DNA of 40,710 bases from Rhizomucor pusillus (lineage: Eukaryota > Mucoromycota > Mucoromycetes > Mucorales > Lichtheimiaceae): assembly GCA_900175165.2 (NCBI GenBank), contig FWWN02000691.1:1103-41812 (forward strand), read 5' to 3'. Every line of letters starts with the position of its first letter. Positions within the stretch are counted from its first letter, which is position 1. Of this stretch, positions 31,971 through 40,710 are shown piece by piece. Below the pieces are notes generated by a model. The model ran no database searches and had not been told where the DNA came from. It saw nothing but the letters and a program-made list of their open reading frames with translations. A program made the position numbers and the translations under genes.

Positions 31971-33984
31971 ATGAAGATTGAACAGACTCCCGCCGACCAG
32001 CTCGATGCCATGCTGCGCCGAGCTCATGATCTGATAATAAACTGTAAGTAGAGATATTTTACATCGCAGCTGTCCGCCCCCCCACCCCCCAAAAAAAACT
32101 GACATGTCGATCGCAATAGATGTCCGTGAGGGTCAGCGTCCCGGAAGCGCTGTTGTTAAACGTCTTGAACCTAACGACTTGTTGAACCTGTTGGACCTGA
32201 AGCTGTCCGAGCAGGGTGCAAGTGAGGACGGTGAGCTGAAAATACAAAAAAAATTATTAATCTGCTTTGTGCGTGCTGTTTTGCTCTGCTTTGCAGGCAG
32301 ATAGGCAGGCAGGCAGGGCGGGCAGCACCCATCTCTCTTGCAACATGCGTATTAATAATGTCTTAATCTTCTCCATACCTCTCTTTTTTTCTTTGATATA
32401 TTTTTTTGGTTTTTCAAACGGAATAGAAACATTCAACCTGATAAAGCAGACACTCGACTACAGTGTCAACTCTTGGAACCCAGCGTTCATGGACAAGCTC
32501 TATGCCTCCACGGACCCTATTGGAGTCATTTCTGAGTTGCTGCTCGGTGTCCTGAATGGCAACGCTCATGTGTACCATGTGTCGCCTGTCCTGACGCTCA
32601 TGGAGATTCATGTCACCAAGGCAACCGCCAAGTTGCTCGGCATGGGCGAGAAGGCTGGTGGACTCTTTTGCCCGGGCGGCTCAGCTTCCAACTTGCTAGC
32701 TATGGTCACTGCAAGGAACAGGATGTTCCCATCCATCAAAAAGAGCGGTTATTTCCCTCGTCCCATGAACCCGGCTGCCGAGTACGGTAAACTCAAGGTG
32801 TTCACTTCGACTCACAGCCACTACAGCATCGACAAGGCTGCCATGGTCCTTGGTCTTGGCTCTGAAAACATTGTCAAGGTGCCTGCCGATGCACATGGAC
32901 GAATGCTTGTGCCTGAATTAGGTAAATGACATATAACAGCGGAAAACTTTAAATTGATAGGTTGCACTAACTTACTTTTCTGCATCACACCTGAAAATTG
33001 TCAGAACGTCTATTGTCCGAGAGCAAGGAGCGTGGTGAAACACCCTTCTTCATCAATGCCACCGCAGGAACGACTGTCATGGTAATAAGACTACATATAT
33101 ATGCTTGCTTTGGGGTTGGGGAGAGAAGTTAATCCATATTATTCTTAGGGCGCATTCGACCCCATTGCGGACATTGCAGCCGTTGCAAAGAAATTTGGCT
33201 GCTGGTTACACGTTGATGGATCCTGGGGTGGTTCAGCAATTTTCTCAAGTAAAGTGCGCGACGAGCTCGGCTGGCTCGATGGCTCAGCCTTGGTAAAAAC
33301 TCACGTGAAATAACTCGATCCCATTCAACTGTCTCTAACACAAAATTCTAGGCTGATACTTTTACGCTGAATCCGCACAAGCTTCTCGGTGTTCCATTGC
33401 AATGTTCCATGCTTCTTACCCCGCACGGTGGCCACAAGCTGTATGCCGAGGCAAACACGCTTGCAGCTGACTATCTTTTCCACGGCAACCAGTATGATCT
33501 CGGTGCAGGCACCATTGGTTGCGGCCGACGGCCCGATGCTCTGAAAATGTTTTTAGCTTGGAAGTTCCATGGCCGGGACGGCCTCGGCGGGCGCATCGAT
33601 CGTGCCATGAAGACGTCGCAAGGATTTGCACAGCTCGTGCGCAGCACACCCAACTTTGAGCTCGTGTTGGATGATGTGCCGTTCTGCCAAGTGTGTTTCT
33701 GGTACACACCACGCGAGCTTGAAGACCAGGTAGCCGCTTGGCGAAAACAAGATGCCCAGGTTTTCAAAGAAAAGATGACCGTGGTTACGCAGCGGATTCA
33801 CAGCAAAGTTCTAGAGTCGGGTGAGTTCCTGGTCGATCATGCCCCCATCGAAAACCTTCCAGTGTTCTTCCGAGTTGCCATCAATGCGCCCTGCGTTGAC
33901 CTCGATAGAGACCTGAGACGCTTGCTGGATGCTATCGTCGCTGCATCTAATCAGATCAACTGGGATGACCTCAAACAACACTAA
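31971..33984 (+). CDS. PLP-dependent group II decarboxylase (glutamate / cysteine sulfinate decarboxylase-like)
   Basis: Six exons (31971-32043, 32120-32230, 32427-32921, 33005-33081, 33149-33292, 33352-33984) give 510 residues, normal for the family. Key sites are GGLFCPGGSASNLLA, the HSHYSIDKA segment, HVDGSWGGS with the PLP-pairing Asp275, and TLNPHKLLG with the PLP lysine Lys310. The surrounding VPLQCSMLL resembles animal GAD, CSAD and GADL1 enzymes more than the short bacterial GadB type. It should decarboxylate an acidic amino acid such as glutamate, aspartate or cysteine sulfinate. The exact substrate cannot be read from the motifs. Intron 2 (196 bp) is longer than the others. AATAAA at 34122 is the likely polyadenylation signal. 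Confidence 0.9.
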
Positions 33985-34247
33985 GTGTCTCTCTTTCTCT
34001 CTCTCTCCGAATCTCTACTACTCCTTTGATACCGGGAATTTATCTAAATATCGTTTTTGGAATCCAAACAATGATGCATAGATAAGTTTATCAAGATATG
34101 CACAACACAACACAAATAATAAATAAAAAATGTGCAAATTGAAAAAGACCAAACTTTGTTGTTTTACTGAATAATAAACACACGCGAACGATGGAAGAAC
34201 CGGAGGGAATTAGAGGCTAGGGGTAAGAAGAGAGAAGGGCTGAACAA

Positions 34248-35384
34248 TTAATGGGGTTTGAGTCTCCTGACTAGACTGGCTCGTTTCCGTCTCCACTCTT
34301 CTTCAGAGTCCTGTATGCGCCGTACGACATCCTCCTCGCCCAGCAAAGAGCCGTTGCCGACGACGTAGGATTTTGCAAATGAGTATTTCCACAGCACCCG
34401 CGCGTCGACGCCTGCACCTTCGAGCATATGCTGCAGCCTTGACAACCGCGTGTGGCATTCGTGGGTGTGCGTCTGGACGTACTCGAGTAACTCGTGCGGT
34501 ACCACATCGTGATCCTTCTCTGCCGTGGGAAAGTGGCGGTGGGCGGCTACAATGTGAGAAAGCACAGGTTCTGACAATGGATCGTACTTGAAAACGCCGT
34601 GGCGAGCTAATGCGTGACTGAGATGGGTATATCGTTGAGGGTAAATCTGGGTGGGTGCGATGGCAGGATGCATGCCGGATAGGAGCCAAGCGAGCGTGAC
34701 CCTGAGCCAGTTGATGCGGACAAGTGGCGGTTGCGGTGCGGGAAGTGTATTGTACGCATAATGCTGCCGTGGTTTGTGGATATTGCAAGAAGAGTGTTTG
34801 TCGCTATTGACATATGAGAAGGATAAGATCAAGCCCTTGTCGCCTACGAAGCGCTGCTGCTCTTCTTGCTGCCCTTCTACTCGATTATCATGGTGATGAT
34901 GACAGCTTGTTGCATAATCATAACTGGAGGGCAATTCATATATCCGTTCAAGTGCAGGATTGTATTGCATGTGGAACATGATAAGTGCTTGATCTTGCAG
35001 ACTTGTTGCTGACAATTGGACAGTGTGCGTTGTTTCTAGCCACGGCTTGAAATGGATTTGCATGCGGCGCTGGTACGGGCACCACGGCCACGAACTGCTG
35101 TCTGTGCTCGGTAAGGTAACCAGGGGGCTGCCGATTGGTCGAAACTCAATGACACGATTGTCAACGTCAAACGATTGAGCTTCCATCTCTACAGCCGCGA
35201 AGCTGCGATCCTTTCCAACCTTGACAGTGACGTGTTGACGTTTGCTCTTGACAGTCAGGAAGATAAAGTCTTCGGCCATACGTTGCCAGGTCTTACATAC
35301 TCCTCGTATTCGATACAGCTCCGTCGTAGGAAGGAACGAGAATATGTGTATAACAATCTCTGGAGCAAGATCGATTAATCCCAT
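34248..35384 (-). CDS. F-box protein with a large unrecognised C-terminal region
   Basis: A single exon of 378 residues starts at ATG 35384. An F-box begins directly at the N-terminus (MGLIDLAPEIVIHIFSFLP then TTELYRIRGVCKTWQRMA). The remaining about 330 residues contain His- and Gln-rich stretches and helical segments (HELLEYVQTHTHECHTRL) but no repeat or domain that I recognise. By family the F-box binds Skp1 and places the protein in an SCF ubiquitin ligase; the target is unknown. An open extension to 35417 lacks an ATG. It converges with the decarboxylase gene, 263 bp away. Confidence 0.82.
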   Translation of the reverse strand: MGLIDLAPEIVIHIFSFLPTTELYRIRGVCKTWQRMAEDFIFLTVKSKRQHVTVKVGKDRSFAAVEMEAQSFDVDNRVIEFRPIGSPLVTLPSTDSSSWPWCPYQRRMQIHFKPWLETTHTVQLSATSLQDQALIMFHMQYNPALERIYELPSSYDYATSCHHHHDNRVEGQQEEQQRFVGDKGLILSFSYVNSDKHSSCNIHKPRQHYAYNTLPAPQPPLVRINWLRVTLAWLLSGMHPAIAPTQIYPQRYTHLSHALARHGVFKYDPLSEPVLSHIVAAHRHFPTAEKDHDVVPHELLEYVQTHTHECHTRLSRLQHMLEGAGVDARVLWKYSFAKSYVVGNGSLLGEEDVVRRIQDSEEEWRRKRASLVRRLKPH

Positions 35385-38300
35385 ATTAAACTTTGGTGCT
35401 GTAATGTGTATAATCAAATGGTATATAGTTGGGAGAGGTGAAACAAGGAGAATAATGACACAAGAGGGGACTCATCTTTTTCATTTTTCCACGCACATTT
35501 TATGCGCTTTTTGCGGGCGGGGTTTTCCTAGGCGCTCCATTTTAGGAACCAGCATGTTTGACGATTCCCATCATCATCAATTCATCAGATAAACCCGAAT
35601 TAACAAGCAAACAACAACGCCGTCCAGAAATATATATCAAGATGCGCGCTTTCTTTCTGATGAAAACTGATACACTGATGACGATCTACAATGTTTTGAT
35701 TTTCGCAAACGTAGGATCGTCGCCGCATTGAGTATTTAGACAATGCGCCAAGGCGACTTTGCAATATGCCACGTGTTGTTTGTGTGTGCGCGGTATGACC
35801 TGCCGTTGTCCAAAGCTATCTACGTTGCCAAATAGTATTCGTTTAATTTGATAAGATAAAGATCTTGAAATAGACTTCAGAAATGCAGATAATTCGTGTT
35901 CGATTGACAGACCCTGCTTGCAGGTGCAGCATACTCAGCACTTCTTCAGGTACATACATACCACTCCCTCACGCAGACTCATGTGCTGTCCAGGCTGCAG
36001 ACGATGCTCACTCTTGATTCGAGCTTAAAAATGGCCCAACTCATGTGGTCAACAACCAGCTTGTGCTTCGTCTCCCAAAGCGGCAATCCCCTCTGAAAAT
36101 GGGACTCGAATGAGTGTTCGTGTCACTCTGCATCGTGCGAAAAACCTGCGCTGGTCGCTTTGAACGAAGCGCGAGAATCTCACTCGGCAGGAATTGATGA
36201 GGAATGTACAATAGGATCAATGTCTGGAGCGTTCTAAAGTTCGAATGATCATGTATTCTGATAAAAGATGCCTATCTTGGACGAGTCAGTTCTTCAGATC
36301 AGAAATTTAAATTTTGCATCGGTAATTCTTTCCGTACTCACTCTTGCAGCATTTTCAATACGTATGCCATATTCTCTCAATGTGCCTAGTCACAATCTAA
36401 TATTTATCAAATGCCACTCACTAAATCGAATGTTGGGATTGACAATACGGCCATATGCCACGGCTCACGTGTATAAAGTTTATGCCAAACGCCGATATCC
36501 GCATGGTAGGCTCATGTTTTCTTTCACCGGTCTAATATGTGAATACATTATATTGACGGCTTCTTTCGAAGAGAAGATCGAGCGTATGCATACATGCAGT
36601 TCAACGTAGCTGAACAATGTTTATTTAAATCCAATACCGACATCAATTAATGGAATCACTGAGCTTTTAACGCTTGTGAGGCGGTTCTGGGGAAATTTCA
36701 AGAGTACTTACGCTGCTGTCAGATCTTCCCTGCGATCATGTTAAGAGGGATATGAAATATCATCGCTACTGTCTGAGTATTATATTGCGTATAGACATAG
36801 ATGCTCTGTGCATTGCTTTTATCTGGAGCTTTTTGGCGGCGTACCACAGAAGTTTCCAAGCTCTCATTTGCATGAAGGCAGTACTTTTATTGTAAACTTG
36901 CTTTTTTCCTTAAACTCTTTTTAAAGGAGAGGAGATGAAGAAAAAATGGCAGCATGCTACTATATCCCCGAGACTAGGTTTCAATTGAGATGGGATACAG
37001 CACCATGCTAAAATAATAAATACGTATCTCGCTAGATATCACTAAACACAGACTCTATTAAAAAAACCTATGTAGCATTCCTCTTTGAGCGCTAAAATGC
37101 ACGTTTGGAAAGCGTTTTTCCTCTGCCATTGGCCGGTGGGACCCTCAAATTAGAAAAAATCGCTGTGGAAGCACTTTTTTCTGGCGGCTGTAGTGATCTG
37201 AGGAGCGGGTGGTGTGCCGATTTTTTGATGGAAGACTATAGTTAGTTAATTTATACATCATCCACATACGTTGGATGGAAAAGTGTATAACACGAAATGG
37301 GCTACAAAATTAATGTTCACTCGTGGAGTTTCGCAGACAAAACAGACACCAATCCGAAGAACTCTGAAAATTTTTGGGTTTCAGCATCTGTATTCCCCCA
37401 ATCCTTGGTGTCTTTGCGCGAAGCGCATCGCGACGCCAGGAGCGCTCCAACATGTTCAGGAGATAAAGAGGTGAGCGCTATTGTTATGAACTAAACCGAA
37501 CGCAGGAGCGCTAACAGCAAATCAAGAACATATTCCATCGAGCGCCGGTCTGAATAAACCGGAATTCGACGGCGCCTGTGCTTGCAGAAGCGAAGCGGAT
37601 ACAAAACTGCCGGAGAATGGAGGTTTATGAGGGCCAAGCGAGTCGAACAAACGTCCATTTACTATTTTGCTTTGCACCTACTACTCGAATCTGCTGAAAA
37701 CATCTACGTCCCTCAAGACGAAGCGAAGCGAGTCTAGCCGCAGACTAGTTCTCATGTAAGCTAAAGAACATCGTTTTGTACTACATACCTCCAAAACTGC
37801 TAATTCGCAAATTTGGAAGCTGTCAAAGAGCTTCCTAGAAACTAGCAACGAAAACAGATAAAGGAACGCTTTTTTATATTACTCTTATTTCCGAGGAAAC
37901 CATGTCATCCAAAGAACGCGTAGTCAAATGGAGTAAGAAGCTCACATTCAGTCTCGATCAACGTTATCTGAGCAGTTTACCTGATTGATTCAGTCAATAA
38001 ACGTGAGCACCGGTCTGAATAAATTGAACTCATCTATGTATCAACTTATGCATCCTCAGAATAAGCTGGAAGCTTTGATTTTATATACCGTGCGAGTGCT
38101 GATCGAAATAGACGGGTATTCGACGGCAGTGCGCTGTCGAATTTTGGCTACAAAGATCGGGACAAGCATCTTACGTGACAGCTAGAGTCATCCTTCCAGA
38201 AGAGAATGCATTTCGATGCATCTCTCTTCAGAGATCTTTATATTTACTTAAAGAGCAAGAAGATACACTTCAGCGAATCCAAACAGATACTTGCATTTAA

Positions 38301-38633
38301 CCTTCGATTCAATTGCTTATCCATGTGCCCGGCTGCTGCCAAAAATTATTGAAATGATATATTTCGGTTGAAACTACATAGATTTCCATGGACAGTACTC
38401 GAATTAGCTTACAGAGTCACTAGATGACGCGGGCGGTTACATGTTGTTGTTGGCCCCGTCAGATTTCTAGTGCATGAGGTTTTTCCTTTTTTCCCTCTTC
38501 CTTCCTTTACAGCAGTCATACACTGTCAGAGCCAAACCTGGATTTCCGTGCGTAATATGGCCGTTCCTCTCTGCTCAACTTCCCAGCCGAGGGAGCATAC
38601 TAACTATAATTTGATGTTACTGTTGCAGGCAGT
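35385..38633. other. Gene-poor, repeat-like DNA
   Basis: A 3.2-kb stretch without a supported gene. Open frames of 60-113 codons (for example 36268-36609 plus) show no motif. It contains a dispersed 19-bp direct repeat (37540 and 38005), a small hairpin ccggt...accgg at 37545-37562, and GC-richer islets around 37400-37750. The right end leads into the transposon-type ORF, with a possible 5' UTR intron ending TTGCAG just before ATG 38634. Confidence 0.4.
37540..37558 (+). repeat. Dispersed 19-bp direct repeat (second copy at 38005-38023)
   Basis: gagcgccggtctgaataaa here and gagcaccggtctgaataaa at 38005-38023 differ at one base. Both are followed further on by a ttcgacggc word (37566 and about 38118). 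The pair may be a remnant of an older duplicated repeat. Confidence 0.5.
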
Positions 38634-40710
38634 ATGGACATCGAAGACGACGATTTTCGGCCATCAACAGTTGTATGCGGGCCTAGAGGAGCAAAAAGAA
38701 AAAGCGGTAAGCTACAAAGTCTGCTATGAATTAACGGTGATGCTTTTAAACAGACTCTTGACTCTTGATCACGTTCCAGCAGTTGAGAGCCACGATGATG
38801 ACTTTCAGATATCCTCATCCACAAGCAAACGTAAACCAGGGAAGCTACAGAGAAATAATGTGATAGGTATTCTATACAGATTTATTATTCCTTGGAATGG
38901 TGATAGTAAAGTCTTGCTGATTCGATGAAATGCCATAGATACTACAAAGAATGGTGACGAGTTCCTGTCGTCATCATCAGCTGCCAATCAACGTAGTGTA
39001 CCAAGTAACTGCACAGTGTATGCAAAATTTTGTGAATCGTATTGACAGAATAATAGCCCTCGAAAACGGTGAGGAAGCCGGAAAAGGTAATGCTTTGACC
39101 TGGTATTTAGAATGATAGCTGTCTTAAAACTGGTGATAAGGAAAACCAGACAAAAAGTCCAAGGCCGAAATGAAGTACGAGCTTGCGAATGCCAAACGAG
39201 CCAGAAAGTAGGAGGAAAAAGCTAAATTGCAAGAGGAGAAACAAGCAAAGAAAAAAGGCTCCGGCAAAAGGAGAGTCTGTCCGACATGCAAAAGAACTGA
39301 TCACTCGAGGTCGTCAAACAAGAAATGCCCATTTACAAGCCAATACGACGACATGCAACTGAAATTAAACGCACAAGTATTATCAAGACGACGCTAAAGA
39401 ATATTTGCAAAGAGGAACGATTTGTCAATGCGGTTCAGAAACCTATTGAGCATGTCCGAGACATTAATACGTTGGCTCACTGTTCGCAAATTTCTTCTTT
39501 CTCTCCCTTTTGGAACAGAAAAAACCAATTCCACCTATATCACATGATTTGATCTATGCTCTTTTTGCGACCATTGCTGGCCAAGGGTGTAAAGCACCAG
39601 AATCGGTCAAGACAGCATTCAAGACTTTTAAGTCTCAAATTCCGACCTTCGACGCAAAACGTTTCCGCAGCAAAGGTTTCATGACCTTAATCAGCCAAGC
39701 CGCACAAGAATATGAAGAAAACGTCAGAAATCATATCACCGCAAATATGGTTAAGAAAACCCAAGAGCACATCTTTGTTCGTCTCACAGACGAGAATGAC
39801 GAATTTTTCATCACTGCTACGGTTTCGGAGAAGAAGGCTTTGGCAGGTCATGTTTGCGCAGTGCTGGAGATGGAACCTGGCAAGAGATCAACATACCCAA
39901 GTTCATTAAGGACAACGATAAACTGGCTGCACTCTCTGAAAGGAAAAGTCAGCATCAAGTTTCCAGTGTCGGTCACCACTATTAATGCAAACCCCGAGCG
40001 ATATATCCCATGGATGTACCAAATTCTACAACGCATTGTACAAAAAATATTCATCAAGGAAGAAAACCCGCAGGATTACGTATCAAAAGGCTTCGTACAC
40101 CGACAAGTCAGTGAGGTCACTATACATATACGTGTTCATTTGAAGGATTGATTACTCGCTGAATCGTCGCTAGATCTTCAGCAAAGCAAATTTGAATCTT
40201 TCCAAAAGGCTTTTCAACAGCCTAAAACAATCAGAATACGATTCTATCCGAAAACAAGAACCGCTAAAATTATCGAAGTCATTTACAAGACCTCTGCCTG
40301 AAGAAAGCATGGAAGCGCTGCAGAACCTCGTAACAACAACGCAAGATGACCTGAAAAGGGGATGCTTCAACCCACCCAAATACACTGATCCCAAAGGTGC
40401 ACGCCGATTTTCGATACTACCTCTTTACACGGTACAAAAGAGACATGTTCTACTGGACAATCAAGCGTTTGCAAAGATCATGTACAAATTGGACTCAAAA
40501 GCAACCGCTCACCGTACAAGGCAGACGATCTGCACGACGCATATTTCAATCTTTTCGATATGTCAAAGATCGGACATAGCACTCCGGAATCTCTTGACAC
40601 CGACACGAGCCTTTTCTGGTATTTGGTCATACCTCTTTCGAATTCTCTAATAGACTAACGCTCCTCGAACGAATGGTAGGGATAAAATCAGAACTGACGG
40701 ATACGATGTG
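38634..40710 (+). pseudogene. Degraded transposon-type ORF, probable N-terminal half of a Fanzor/TnpB-related protein, cut by the window edge
   Basis: Exons 38634-38706 and 38780-38866 join in phase to an acidic, Ser/Lys-rich N-terminus (MDIEDDDFRPSTV...). After further introns (38867-38938, 39087-39140) comes a coiled segment, a TAG at 39209, and a zinc knuckle CPTCKRTDHSRSSNKKC (about 39278-39328; C-x2-C-x4-H-x7-C). A long helical region follows (39510-40106: ISHDLIYALFATIAGQG, PERYIPWMYQILQRI). A 67-bp intron (40107-40173) leads to RRFSILPLYTVQKRHVLLDN and, after a one-base shift in an A run near 40500, SPYKADDLHDAYFNLFDMSK. Near the edge lies DKIRTDGYDV. In Mucoralean proteins that I remember, this order precedes a RuvC-like GIDPG motif and a C-terminal zinc ribbon with RDVNA. 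No catalytic part is in the window, so the call is inference. Confidence 0.45.

Noticed and set aside
1..40710. tRNA, rRNA or CRISPR features
   Set aside because: No tRNA B-box with matching cloverleaf, rRNA segment or spaced repeat array was noticed on reading either strand; a tRNAscan or Infernal run would be decisive.

Overview
The window reads as nuclear DNA of an early-diverging fungus, most probably Mucoromycota (Mucorales-like). Genes carry many short introns, mostly 45-75 bp, with GT-AG or GC-AG borders and CTAAC-type branch sites. Start codons often follow pyrimidine-rich leaders. The gene families fit as well: a fungal Ndt80/PhoG factor, a kinesin-4, F-box proteins and an EXORDIUM-like secreted protein. 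The degraded repeats resemble unnamed multi-copy predicted proteins that I remember from Mucorales. No species can be named from the sequence alone. All gene models were spliced by hand and checked for reading-frame phase.

Layout. 1-1040: a 31-bp tandem array and a three-exon gene whose coding sequence contains a frame-cycling minisatellite. 1040-6058: repeat-rich DNA with a foldback MITE, a dead Tc1/mariner transposase and a degraded Mucoralean repeat-family gene. 6059-7313: a secreted GDSL esterase/lipase with an 8-nt micro-exon. 7314-9300: decayed or unresolved coding fragments on both strands. 9375-11322: a small Ser-rich ORF and a type I membrane protein. 11323-15500: more degraded copies of the repeat family. 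15504-17149: an F-box/WD40 protein. 17600-18607: an F-box pseudogene behind a good TATA box. 19124-20214: an EXORDIUM/Phi-1-like secreted protein. 21940-25610: a kinesin-4 motor. 25902-28509: an Ndt80-type transcription factor. 30276-31616: a PRISE-like short-chain reductase. 31971-33984: a PLP group II decarboxylase. 34248-35384: an F-box protein. 35385-38633: gene-poor DNA. 38634 to the window end: a degraded transposon-type ORF that looks like the front half of a Fanzor/TnpB-related protein, cut by the window edge.

The intact genes are ordinary single-copy eukaryotic loci, each with its own promoter, and I see no cluster or shared pathway. The accessory content lies in the repeat islands at 1-6 kb, 12-15 kb and 35.4-40.7 kb. 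The points most worth a second look are the Fanzor-like ORF, the high share of GC-AG introns (4 of 32), the micro-exon, the frame-cycling minisatellite and the repeat family with nuclease-like motifs.
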